From: Cobetia amphilecti
Lineage (GTDB): Bacteria; Pseudomonadota; Gammaproteobacteria; Pseudomonadales; Halomonadaceae
Assembly: GCF_020217465.1 (NCBI RefSeq)
Contig: NZ_CP084115.1
Coordinates: forward strand, 3,472,001-3,536,000
DNA: 64,000 bases
Reading direction: 5' to 3'
In this document: one piece after another, positions 48,448 through 57,896 of the stretch
Numbering within the stretch: the stretch's first letter is position 1
How the letters are laid out: every line of letters begins with the position of its first letter
Made by a program: the position numbers and the translations under genes
Notes under the pieces: generated by a model
The model's input: the letters and a program-made list of their open reading frames with translations, nothing else
The model's database searches: none
Told to the model about the DNA's origin: nothing

Positions 48448-49569
48448 TCAGCGCAGCCGCGTCACCAGGCTATCCAGGGTGCCATAGCCCCACTCGCGAC
48501 AGCGCTGCATCAACGGCCGACGCTGCCAGGCGGCCTGGGTGATCTCGACACTGTGGGCGAAATGATGCTCGAACAGCGTGGCGACGTCGGCGGCGAAGCG
48601 ATGGTCCTGCACTTCCTGATTGGCCTCCAGATTCCACTGCAGGCTCCAATGATCGAAGTTGCACGACCCCAGCGTCACCCAGTCATCCGCCAGCGAGAAC
48701 TTGGCGTGCAGAAAGCGGGGCTGGAATTCATGGATACGCACGCCCGCCTTGAGCAGCCCGGCATAGAAGCGCTGCCCCGCCGAGCGCACGCCCGGGTGGT
48801 CATGATGCTGGCCGGCGATCAGCAATCGGACATCGACGCCCCGACGCGCCGCGCGCTTGAGACGCCGCCGCATGCTGAAGGTCGGCACGAAGTATGGCGT
48901 ACAGATCCACAGCCGCTTGCGTGAGCTGCTGGCCTGATGCTGCAGGGAATGACGAATGGCCTGATAGCGGAAACCATGCCCCCAGACCACCCGCCCGCGC
49001 ATGCTCAGATAGCCCTCGACCCGGCACGCCCGCACATTGATGCTGCGCACCGCCAGCCGGCTGCCATGGCCACGACTGGCCGCGGAGTCCCACACGCGTG
49101 CGAACAGGCGCACCCAGTCACTGATGCACGGCCCCTCGATGCGTATCGCGACTTCCGACCAGGCCTCGGCGAAGACGTCCACCGCACCGAAGCCGCCGGT
49201 AAAGCCCACCTCCCCATCGACCACCAAAAGCTTGCGATGATCACGCGTCAGATTGCGCCCCAGCCGCCACCAGGAAAGCGGGTTGTAGATCCTGAGCTGG
49301 ATATCGGCCTCGATCATGCGCTGGCGATCAGCTTCCTCAAGGCCCAGCGAGCCGAAGCCGTCCAGCAGCACCAGCACCGTCACGCCGCGGCGGCGCGCGC
49401 CACACAGCGCATCGATCAGGACGCGACTGAGGTGGCCGCTCTCGGCCAGATACAGCTCGAGCAGGATGGAATGTCGCGCGGATTCCACCGCCTCCAGCAT
49501 GCTGGGCAGAAAACGCGCGCCTTCCGGCAGCAAGGTGAATCGATTGCCTGATCGCCACATTCCCAGCAT
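48448..49569 (-). CDS. Phospholipase D-like protein, cardiolipin synthase B type
   Basis: A 373-residue PLD-superfamily enzyme with both catalytic HKD motifs: DHRKLLVVDGEVGFTGG in the first half and FLHAKFSLADDWVTLGSCN in the second. The absence of N-terminal membrane helices and the length resemble E. coli ClsB, which makes cardiolipin from phosphatidylglycerol and phosphatidylethanolamine. The exact substrate is inferred. The start at 49569 has GGAGG 6 nt upstream; ATGs further up lack this. It is divergent from plsB, another phospholipid gene, across a 348-bp region with a 15-bp repeat array. Confidence 0.87.
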   Translation of the reverse strand: MLGMWRSGNRFTLLPEGARFLPSMLEAVESARHSILLELYLAESGHLSRVLIDALCGARRRGVTVLVLLDGFGSLGLEEADRQRMIEADIQLRIYNPLSWWRLGRNLTRDHRKLLVVDGEVGFTGGFGAVDVFAEAWSEVAIRIEGPCISDWVRLFARVWDSAASRGHGSRLAVRSINVRACRVEGYLSMRGRVVWGHGFRYQAIRHSLQHQASSSRKRLWICTPYFVPTFSMRRRLKRAARRGVDVRLLIAGQHHDHPGVRSAGQRFYAGLLKAGVRIHEFQPRFLHAKFSLADDWVTLGSCNFDHWSLQWNLEANQEVQDHRFAADVATLFEHHFAHSVEITQAAWQRRPLMQRCREWGYGTLDSLVTRLR

Positions 49570-49648
49570 GCCTTGCCTCCCGTCATTTTCCTGCACGGCA
49601 CGATACAGATGACGATGCCCATGACGGTGCACCGCCAGATGCTGCCAC

Positions 49649-49738
49649 TGTGCGCTTCGTCACTACGCACTCAGTCACCAAGTACTCTGTCGCTACGTGC
49701 TCAGTCACCAAGTACTCTGCCACCAAGTACTCTGCCAC
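49649..49738. repeat. 15-bp tandem repeat, six units
   Basis: Six consecutive 15-bp units fill 49649-49738. The last five are TACGCACTCAGTCAC, CAAGTACTCTGTCGC, TACGTGCTCAGTCAC, CAAGTACTCTGCCAC and CAAGTACTCTGCCAC; the first (from 49649) is more decayed. The alternation gives a 30-bp higher-order period. The array lies between cls and plsB. Confidence 0.9.
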
Positions 49739-49917
49739 GGCGTCTGCGGGCAGAATGCGTATAATGTTCAATATCATGCTTGCGCTGAACGCTACCAGCC
49801 AGACCATGAAAACGTCGCAATCAACCCTCATTCATCGTCCCGATGCTTTATTCGTGAACGCCGACAGATTGTCGTTTCCGGTAGTCCGTCCTTGTCCACA
49901 CCTGCGAGAGCCTCACC
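49739..49917. promoter_or_regulatory. Upstream region of plsB with consensus -10
   Basis: No gene is seen between the repeat array and plsB. TATAAT at 49760-49765 is a perfect -10, but the -35 position (about 49737-49742) is poor and overlaps the end of the repeat array. It would give plsB a leader of about 145 nt. Confidence 0.4.
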
Positions 49918-52548
49918 ATGTCGCCAGTCACCTTAGTCTTGCGCCCGTTGCGCAATGTCAGTCGCCGTCTGCTGGGCAAGTGGGTGGAGCTGCGCGCGGT
50001 GGAGCCCGACATCAATGCGTTGGACCACAGCGCCTTGAACCTCGATCCGACGCTGCCGGTGGTCTACGTCTTCCCGTACCAGGCATTGTCCGACGAGCTG
50101 GTGGTCGAGCAGCTGTGCGAGGCACGCGGCCTGCCCTCTCCGACCCTGCCTCTGAGCATAGGCGACCTGCGCCTGAGCCACTCCCGTCTCCGTCTGTTGC
50201 GTCGCTCGCGCAGCGACAGGAGCCTGCTGTCACGCCGCCTGGCCAAGTTGATCGCCGCGCTGGAAGACGCCCCGAGTGATGTCGAGGTGCAGCTGGTGCC
50301 GGTCAGCGTGTTCTGGGGGCGTGCCCCGGGCAAGGAATTCGGCTTCTGGAAGTTCATCTCCGCCGATAGCTGGCGGGTGACGGGCGTGCTGCGCCGCGCC
50401 ATCGCGATTCTGGCCCATGGCCGCTCGGTGGATGTGCATTTCGGTCAGCCGCTCAGGCTGCACGAAGCACTCAGGGAAGGCCCACAGGACTCGGCGCTGG
50501 CGCACCGCCGCATCTCGCGCCTGCTGCGCGTGCACTTCCGTCGCGTGCGTACCCGCCTGCTGGGGCCAGACCTCTCCCACCGCCACACCATGATTCGCAA
50601 CCTGCAGAAGGCGCCCGCCGTGCAGGACGTGATCAGCGAGCTGGCACGCGAGCAGAATCAGCCGCCGGCACGTCTGGAGAAGCGCGCCCTGCAGTATGGT
50701 CGCGAGATCGCCTCCAACATGGGCTATCCGGTGCAGCGCTTTCTGGCGCATGCCCTCAAGCGGCTGTGGCACAAGCTCTACGACGGCGTCGAGGTGCGTG
50801 GCATGTCGCAGGTCAAGGCGATCGCCGGCGACTGCGAGCTGATCTACGTGCCCTGCCATCGCAGCCATATCGACTATCTGCTGCTGTCCTACGTGCTGTT
50901 CCACGAGGGCCTGATGACACCCCACGTCGCCGCGGGCAAGAACCTCGACATGCCGATCATCGGCCCGATCCTGCGCCGTGGCGGCGCCTTCTTCCTGCGC
51001 AGAAGCTTCCGCGGCAATCGCCTGTATGCCACCGTCTTCGACGAGTACGTGCATCAGCTGATCACCCGTGGCCACCCGCTGGAGTACTTCATCGAGGGGG
51101 GCCGTTCACGCACCGGCCGCATGCTGCCCCCACGCCCGGGCATGCTGGCGATGACCCTGCGCTCCTTCCTGCGTGATACGCGCCGCGAGGTGGCCTTCGT
51201 GCCGGTCTACATCGGCTACGAGAAGGTCTTCGAGAGCCTGAGCTATCAGCGCGAGCTGTCGGGGGCCAGCAAGAAGAAGGAATCACCGCTGGACCTCATC
51301 CGCGTGCTCGGCCAGCTCAAGCAGCCCTTCGGCAAGGTCTACCTGAACATCGGCGAACCGCTCAAGCTGGGCGAATGGCTGGATGAGACCGCGCCGGACT
51401 GGAAGGCCAGCCGTCATCAGCGCCGCCCAGAATGGCTGACCCAGGCGGTGCCGCAACTGGGGCATGAAATCGCCACGCGCATCAATGCCGCCGCCGCGCT
51501 CAATCCGGTCTCGCTGACGGCGCTGGTGCTGCTGTCTACCGCCCACCACGCCATCGAGGCCAGCCTGCTGCAACGCCAGCTGGCGATGCTGGTGCGTCTC
51601 GCCGACAAGCTGCCGGGCCGTCATGACCACAGCCTGCCCGAGGGCACGCCGGATGAGTGGGTCGCACACTGCGCCCATCTGGGGCTGGTCACCCTGCGTC
51701 CGCAGAGTCTTGGCGAGCTGGTGATCGCCACCCCGGAGCAGGCCAGTCTGCTGACCTGGTATCGCAACAACGTGCTGCACCTGCTGGCGTTGCCGGCGCT
51801 GATCGCCTTCGCCTTCCGCAATACGGCCCAGTACACCCTCGAGGCACTGGAAGACCAGATCAGTCCCGCCTGGCCGCTGCTGGTGCGCGAGCTGTTCGTC
51901 CCCGAGGCCCCTGAGCTGAAGGCGGATATCGCCGCCACGCTGGCTCTGATGAGCGAGGAAGGCCTGCTGGAGCATCAAGCCGCGACTGGCGACACTCCGG
52001 AGCGCTGGTCGCGTCCGGTGGCCAGCCAGGAGCCTTCCGAGCAGCTGCGCCTGCTGGCTCAGCCGGTACAACCGACGCTGGAACGCGGCTATCTGTTGAT
52101 CGCCGCCCTGTTGCAGCACGGCAGTGGCACGCTGGACCGCGAGTCCCTCGAGAGCCATTCCGGCGCCCTGGCCGAACGCCTGACCCTGCTGTCGGGCCTC
52201 AATGCACCGGAGTTCTTCGACAAGCGTCTGTTCAGCGGCCTGCTCGATACGCTGCTGGAGCTGGAGTTCATCTGGCTGGAAAGCGGCCAGCTATGCTTCG
52301 GCGAAGCGCTGGAAGACCTGCAGGTGCACGGCCGCGATCTGTTCGACCCCGCCCTGCGCCATCGCCTGCAGCATGTGCGCCTGCGCGACAGCGAGAACGA
52401 GATCGAGAACGAGACCGAGAAAGCGAGCGACGCCCCGTCTGAAGGCATGGCCGAGGAGCAGACTCCAGCCCTCGACGACCATGAGGCCGCTGACGAAGCC
52501 GCCTCAGCAGACCGCAAGGCGTCCGACACCTCCTCTCAGCGCGAATGA
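49918..52548 (+). CDS. plsB: Glycerol-3-phosphate 1-O-acyltransferase PlsB
   Basis: Inner-membrane enzyme for the first acylation in phospholipid synthesis. The predicted protein has 876 residues (E. coli 807). The acyltransferase blocks are present: HRSHIDYLLL with the HX4D pair His 314/Asp 319, GGAFFLRRSFRGN, EGGRSRTGR and FVPVYIGYE. The excess length is mainly a C-terminal acidic, Glu/Ala/Ser-rich tail of about 50 residues with short repeats such as ENEIENETEK. It is preceded by a repeat array and a consensus -10, and followed by a strong terminator. Confidence 0.96.
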   Translation: MSPVTLVLRPLRNVSRRLLGKWVELRAVEPDINALDHSALNLDPTLPVVYVFPYQALSDELVVEQLCEARGLPSPTLPLSIGDLRLSHSRLRLLRRSRSDRSLLSRRLAKLIAALEDAPSDVEVQLVPVSVFWGRAPGKEFGFWKFISADSWRVTGVLRRAIAILAHGRSVDVHFGQPLRLHEALREGPQDSALAHRRISRLLRVHFRRVRTRLLGPDLSHRHTMIRNLQKAPAVQDVISELAREQNQPPARLEKRALQYGREIASNMGYPVQRFLAHALKRLWHKLYDGVEVRGMSQVKAIAGDCELIYVPCHRSHIDYLLLSYVLFHEGLMTPHVAAGKNLDMPIIGPILRRGGAFFLRRSFRGNRLYATVFDEYVHQLITRGHPLEYFIEGGRSRTGRMLPPRPGMLAMTLRSFLRDTRREVAFVPVYIGYEKVFESLSYQRELSGASKKKESPLDLIRVLGQLKQPFGKVYLNIGEPLKLGEWLDETAPDWKASRHQRRPEWLTQAVPQLGHEIATRINAAAALNPVSLTALVLLSTAHHAIEASLLQRQLAMLVRLADKLPGRHDHSLPEGTPDEWVAHCAHLGLVTLRPQSLGELVIATPEQASLLTWYRNNVLHLLALPALIAFAFRNTAQYTLEALEDQISPAWPLLVRELFVPEAPELKADIAATLALMSEEGLLEHQAATGDTPERWSRPVASQEPSEQLRLLAQPVQPTLERGYLLIAALLQHGSGTLDRESLESHSGALAERLTLLSGLNAPEFFDKRLFSGLLDTLLELEFIWLESGQLCFGEALEDLQVHGRDLFDPALRHRLQHVRLRDSENEIENETEKASDAPSEGMAEEQTPALDDHEAADEAASADRKASDTSSQRE

Positions 52549-52575
52549 GATGATGGGCCGAGGCCCCTGGAACAA

Positions 52576-52616
52576 AAAAGCCCCCGCTCGCGATCAGATC
52601 GCGAGCGGGGGCTTTT
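52576..52616. terminator. Bidirectional terminator between plsB and rsmJ
   Basis: A perfect 19-bp stem (52576-52594 with 52598-52616) and loop CAG, with A6 on the left and T4 on the right. Confidence 0.93.
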
Positions 52617-52659
52617 GCGTTTGGCGGAGGTGTTACATCGCTGACGCCATCGTCAGGCG

Positions 52660-53508
52660 TCAGCGCAGCGCCTGCTTCACATAGACGTCGTAGCGGCTGG
52701 TCTTCTCCTCGACCACATGGCTCGGCGCGAGTCCGCCGATCGGTTCGGCCTTGCGGGGGCGCTTGACCACCACGCGATGCGTCGCGACCTCCAGCGCCGC
52801 CTCGAGCAGCGCCGGGGCATCCGCATCATCGCCGGCCAGGGCGCGGAAGACACGCATCTCCTTCTTGACCAGGGCCGACTTGTCACGATGCGGGTACATC
52901 GGGTCGAGATGCACCACCTGAGGCGGCTGGTCCCACTGCGTCACCAGCTCCCCAAGCTCCCGCGTGGCATCACCGTGCAGGGCCTGCATGCGCAGCGCGA
53001 TCTCGCGAATCTCGTCATCTGCACAGCCCTGTGCCCGGGTCAGGCCATCGACCAGGATCGCCGCCGTAGCCGCCACGCGCTCGATCATCAATACCGGTGC
53101 CCCGAGACTCGCCAGCACGAAGGCATCGCGCCCGAGCCCTGCGGTGGCATCGACGATGCTCGGCAGTGCGCCTCGGTTCAGGCCACAGGCGCGTGCGATC
53201 AGCTGGTTGCGCCCCCCGCCGAAACGACGGCGATGATCGGCACGACCGGCGACGAAATCGACGCACAGCGGCTTGCCGTATTCACGCTCGTCTCCGGCGA
53301 TCACCAGGCGCGGTGCGCCCTGCTCGTCCAGCGCCACCTCGAGCTTGAGCGCCGGCATCTCGTCATCTTCCCGCAGTGCGATACCGAAATGTGCCGCCAG
53401 CATGGCGAGTTCCGGGCGCGCCTGCAGCCGTGAACGGGCAATGGCGATCACGGGAGCGGCATCGGCCGCTGCATCATGGGCAGCGAGGGAGTCTTCGGGT
53501 GGCAGCAT
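52660..53508 (-). CDS. rsmJ: 16S rRNA m2G1516 methyltransferase RsmJ
   Basis: Methylates G1516 of 16S rRNA with S-adenosylmethionine. The predicted protein has 282 residues (E. coli 250). Family signatures are VDFVAGRADHRRRFGGG, the SAM loop DATAGLGRDAFVLASLG and the catalytic DPMYPHRDKSALVKKEMR. The first 25 residues are an Ala/Asp-rich extension, so a slightly later start is possible. It converges on plsB. It is followed upstream by uppP on the same strand with a gap of about 146 bp. Confidence 0.94.
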   Translation of the reverse strand: MLPPEDSLAAHDAAADAAPVIAIARSRLQARPELAMLAAHFGIALREDDEMPALKLEVALDEQGAPRLVIAGDEREYGKPLCVDFVAGRADHRRRFGGGRNQLIARACGLNRGALPSIVDATAGLGRDAFVLASLGAPVLMIERVAATAAILVDGLTRAQGCADDEIREIALRMQALHGDATRELGELVTQWDQPPQVVHLDPMYPHRDKSALVKKEMRVFRALAGDDADAPALLEAALEVATHRVVVKRPRKAEPIGGLAPSHVVEEKTSRYDVYVKQALR

Positions 53509-53654
53509 GGATGGGCTCTATGAGAAACGGTGAAGCGAAACGGTGAACGCAGGAAAAGGGAAACTCGCATGGCATGCGATCAGGCTGACAAACGCCGACG
53601 GCGCCGCAAGAGCGACGCCGTCAGGGGACAAGCTTACGTCATCGCGCGCATGGC

Positions 53655-54473
53655 TTACAGCAGCAACAGCATGCCGAACAGCATCATGCCCAGCAGCAGG
53701 CGGTAGATGACGAAGGGCAGCATGCCGATGCTGTCGATGGCCTTGAGGAACAGCTTGATGCACACCAGCGCGGAGACGAAGGACAGCACCACGCCGAGGG
53801 CGACATCGAACAGCTGGGCCTCACTGCCGGTCTCGATCAGCTCCAGGCCCTTGAGCAGGCCCGCTGCCACGATCAGCGGAATCGACAGCAGGAAGGAGAA
53901 GCGCGCAGCGCTCTGACGCTCGAAGCCCAGCAGCAGCGCGGCGGTGATGGTGATGCCCGAACGCGAGGTGCCGGGAATCAGGGCCAGCGCCTGGAACAGG
54001 CCGATGATCAGCGCGCCCTTGAGCGTCAGCGTCGCCAGGTCACGCGTGCGTGCGCCCTTGACGTCCGCCCACCACAGCAGCAGACCGAAGACGATGGTGG
54101 TGGTACCGATCACCGCGATCGAGCGCCCGGCCGTTTCCACCACATCGCCCAGCAGACCGCCGAAGATCACGGCCGGCAGCGTCGCCAGCAACACCGCCCA
54201 GCCCAGACGGCTGTCTTCGGTCTGGCGCGCCGCCAGCGTGCCGCTGCCGCTGAACTGACCAAACCAGCCAGCGAGAATATTGGCGACATCCTTGCGGAAG
54301 GCCATCACCACGGCCAGCAAGGTACCGACGTGTACCGCGACATCAAACGCCAGCCCCTGGTCCGGCCAGCCGAACACCTGGGAGGGCAGAATCAGGTGGG
54401 CGGAGGAGGAAATCGGCAGAAATTCCGTCAGACCTTGAATGACGGCCAACGCCACCACATGCATGAGTTCCAT
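53655..54473 (-). CDS. uppP: Undecaprenyl-diphosphatase UppP (BacA)
   Basis: Membrane phosphatase that regenerates undecaprenyl phosphate for cell-wall synthesis and gives bacitracin tolerance. The predicted protein has 272 residues (E. coli 273) with about eight hydrophobic segments. The two active-site motifs are present: QGLTEFLPISSSAHL near residues 14-28 and PGTSRSGIT in the middle. An imperfect hairpin (about 53597-53622) lies downstream. It appears monocistronic. Confidence 0.96.
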   Translation of the reverse strand: MELMHVVALAVIQGLTEFLPISSSAHLILPSQVFGWPDQGLAFDVAVHVGTLLAVVMAFRKDVANILAGWFGQFSGSGTLAARQTEDSRLGWAVLLATLPAVIFGGLLGDVVETAGRSIAVIGTTTIVFGLLLWWADVKGARTRDLATLTLKGALIIGLFQALALIPGTSRSGITITAALLLGFERQSAARFSFLLSIPLIVAAGLLKGLELIETGSEAQLFDVALGVVLSFVSALVCIKLFLKAIDSIGMLPFVIYRLLLGMMLFGMLLLL

Positions 54474-54678
54474 GAAACATCCTTTTAAGAGAGACGGGCC
54501 TCAGTGGCCCACACGGACGGCAGACATCGTCTGTGGCACTGCACGTGCCGAAGTGACAGAACAACGCTTTGCGTCAAGCCGCGCCGTGAGTGTCGGGCGC
54601 GACATGATGATGCGCGAACCTTATGTCAGCCTTGGCTGAACCCACGATGACGCAACGAGATGGCAATCCCTGGTGCCA

Positions 54679-55374
54679 TCAGCGCCATGCCACCTCATTG
54701 CGCAGATAGACCGGCTGGGCCTCGACCGCCGACACCGCTTCACCGCGGGCATATGCCTGGGCGGCCAGCATCACCATGGCTTCGGCATCCGGTTGCGGCT
54801 CGGGCAGTTGCAGTGCCAGGCTGGCACGCACGCTCTCGGGCAGCTCGTCGTGCATCACCAGACCCGAGCCGACCGCCAGCCAGTCATGCTCACGCAGCGC
54901 CGCAGGCAGCTCCAGCAGGCCCGGAGCGCAGACCTGCTCGGGTAGCACCTGCTCGACCTCGATCTCGCCGTCAGCGCGCGTCACGACGCGATAGGCGCCG
55001 GTATAGAGCTCGCCCATGCGTGCATCCAGCATCGGCAGCACGAAACGCGCGTGATGCTGGCGGTGGGCCTGCAGTGACAGGGCCGCCAGCGTCGAGACGC
55101 CGATCACCGGCACATCGAGACCGAAGGCGAGGCCCTGGATGGTGCCAGCGGCGATGCGCAACCCGGTGAACGAGCCCGGTCCGTGGCCATAGGCCAGGGC
55201 GTCGAGGTCATTGAGGGTCAGATCGGCAGCGGCCAGCAGCGCCTCGATCATCGGCATCATGCGCTGGGTGTGCTGACGGGGAGCCTCACAGCGCTCGGCA
55301 GTAACAACGCCGTCTTGCCACAGGGCAACGGAACAGGCGGAAGAGGATGCATCGATGGCCAGAAGCGTGGTCAT
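54679..55374 (-). CDS. tsaB: tRNA t6A biosynthesis protein TsaB
   Basis: Non-catalytic partner that, with TsaD and TsaE, transfers threonylcarbamoyl to A37 of tRNA. The predicted protein has 231 residues, as in E. coli. The ASKHA-fold N-terminus reads LLAIDASSSACSVALW, with the motif GHGPGSFTGLRIAAGTIQGL near residues 63-82. TsaC of the same pathway is encoded at 15149-15730. It is separated from adk by that gene's terminator, so it has its own promoter. Confidence 0.95.
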   Translation of the reverse strand: MTTLLAIDASSSACSVALWQDGVVTAERCEAPRQHTQRMMPMIEALLAAADLTLNDLDALAYGHGPGSFTGLRIAAGTIQGLAFGLDVPVIGVSTLAALSLQAHRQHHARFVLPMLDARMGELYTGAYRVVTRADGEIEVEQVLPEQVCAPGLLELPAALREHDWLAVGSGLVMHDELPESVRASLALQLPEPQPDAEAMVMLAAQAYARGEAVSAVEAQPVYLRNEVAWR

Positions 55375-55557
55375 GGGCGGTTCGTCGTCAGAAAAATGTG
55401 ACGCGATTCTACCCGTCCCCCGCGGGCAGCAAAAGACGCAGGCTGTCCACGGCTGGTGTCGGTCGCGGGCGTCACTCCTGCTGCAACCCCCACGCCCACG
55501 CCGTCAAGCGGCCTGCCGCAACGCCCAATTCCTGATTCGCGCCAGTATGCGAAGAAC

Positions 55558-55591
55558 AAAAAAACGCCCGCAGACAATGTCTACGGGCGTT
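55558..55591 (-). terminator. adk terminator
   Basis: AACGCCCG (55563-55570) pairs with CGGGCGTT (55584-55591), and an inner AGAC/GTCT stem extends it past one mismatch. On the minus strand a T7 tract overlaps and follows the stem. Confidence 0.93.
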
Positions 55592-55664
55592 CTTCGTCAG
55601 GCGACCGGCTTCACCAGCGCGATCTGATCTGTTGCAGCTGAGCCACCTGAGGCGTGCCAGGCAA

Positions 55665-56759
<1,095 letters not shown>

Positions 56760-56792
56760 ACGCCCCCTGCGGCACGCGGTCGCAGAGGGCGT
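56760..56792 (-). terminator. Terminator of the TerC-family gene
   Basis: ACGCCC/GGGCGT and CTGCG/CGCAG stems are separated by one C-A mismatch, with a 9-nt loop. On the minus strand TTTT follows. It lies about 85 bp past the stop. Confidence 0.75.
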
Positions 56793-56875
56793 CTTTCCAC
56801 TCACGCCGGGCCACCTTGCTCAGTCGCCGTGGCGTGATCAGGCTGAGTCATGTCAGCCGTTGCTGTGCCAATGTC

Positions 56876-57637
56876 TCACTCGGTCACGTCTTCCGCCTGG
56901 CTGCTGCGACGCAGACGCACTGCCTTGGCGCGCTTGCTGCGCAGACGGATGTTGAGCATTTCCACCGCCAGCGAGAAGGCCATCGCCACGTAGATGTAGC
57001 CCTTGGGCACGTGGACACCGAAGCCTTCGACCATCAGCATCATGCCGACCATGATCAGGAAGGACAGCGCCAGCATCTTGATGGTCGGATGACGATCGAC
57101 GAAATCGCCGATGGGCTTGGCGGCCACCATCATGATGCCCACCGAGATGACGATGGCGATGACCATCACCATCAGGTGATCGACCATGCCCACCGCCGTG
57201 ATCACCGAATCCAGCGAGAAGACGATATCGATCAAGGCGATCTGGACCATGATTGCCATGAAGCTGGCGCTGCCTTTCTTCGCGCCCTCTTCGGCAGGGT
57301 CTTCGCCTTCCAGGTTGGCGTGGATCTCGTGGGTGCTCTTGCCGAGCAGGAACAGGCCCCCGAAGACCAGAATCAGGTCGCGTCCCGAGAAGCTGAAGTC
57401 GGCCACGCTGAACAGGGGCGCGGTCAGCGACATCAGCCACGACAATGACATCAACAGCACGATGCGCATGCCCATCGCCAGGCCCAGGCCGATCATGCGC
57501 CCGCGCTGACGCTGGGACTCGGGCAGCCGCGCGACCAGAATCGACAGGAAGATGATGTTGTCGATGCCCAGCACGATCTCAAGCGCGGTCAGGGTCGCCA
57601 GAGCCACCCATGCCGAAGGGTCCATCAACCATTCCAT
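56876..57637 (-). CDS. TerC family integral membrane protein
   Basis: Predicted inner-membrane protein of 253 residues with about seven hydrophobic segments. It has the TerC signatures ALEIVLGIDNIIFLSILV near residues 18-35 and IDIVFSLDSVITAVGM near 135-150, whose acidic residues are likely metal-coordinating. Relatives (TerC, Alx, YgdQ) are linked to tellurite resistance, or to manganese export during insertion of proteins. The start at 57637 has AGGAG 7 nt upstream; the longer frame to 57799 includes repeat-derived residues and is unlikely. No other ter genes are nearby, so tellurite resistance should not be assumed. Confidence 0.9.
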   Translation of the reverse strand: MEWLMDPSAWVALATLTALEIVLGIDNIIFLSILVARLPESQRQRGRMIGLGLAMGMRIVLLMSLSWLMSLTAPLFSVADFSFSGRDLILVFGGLFLLGKSTHEIHANLEGEDPAEEGAKKGSASFMAIMVQIALIDIVFSLDSVITAVGMVDHLMVMVIAIVISVGIMMVAAKPIGDFVDRHPTIKMLALSFLIMVGMMLMVEGFGVHVPKGYIYVAMAFSLAVEMLNIRLRSKRAKAVRLRRSSQAEDVTE

Positions 57638-57652
57638 TGTCTTGCTCCTTGT

Positions 57653-57682
57653 GTGTTGCGAGAACCGGTGTTGCGAGAACCG
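57653..57682. repeat. 15-bp perfect tandem duplication upstream of the TerC gene
   Basis: GTGTTGCGAGAACCG occurs at 57653-57667 and again at 57668-57682 without a mismatch. It lies 16 bp before the start codon on the minus strand, next to the ribosome site. Confidence 0.93.
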
Positions 57683-57798
57683 GCCTTCCCGGGTCGTGCC
57701 AGCACGATGCGGCAGATCGCGGCAGGTTGGCGTGAAGCATCGCATGTTGTGCAGGGCAGCAACAGCGGTCGCCGCCCTGCCACGCCAACGGACATGCA

Positions 57799-57828
57799 CA
57801 AAAAAACGGCCTCCCGAAGGAGGCCGTT
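57799..57828 (-). terminator. aceEF terminator
   Basis: AACGGCCTCC (57805-57814) pairs exactly with GGAGGCCGTT (57819-57828), loop CGAA. On the minus strand a T7 run (the last two bases in the stem) follows. It lies about 70 bp beyond the aceF stop. Confidence 0.95.
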
Positions 57829-57896
57829 CTGTCAGCGAGAAGCGCCTTCACCTTCCAGGAAGGTCACGGCACCCGCGCTTCATGCCACAGGCATCA

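Noticed and set aside
49583-49831. An 82-codon minus-strand frame with VAEYL/VTEYL-type pentapeptide repeats
   Set aside because: The repeats are only the translation of the 15-bp minisatellite; the frame overlaps the phospholipase D start and ribosome site and has no convincing ribosome site of its own.
56876-57637. Tellurite-resistance operon
   Set aside because: Only a lone TerC-family gene is present; no terA, terB, terD or terZ genes are nearby, so a resistance role is not supported.
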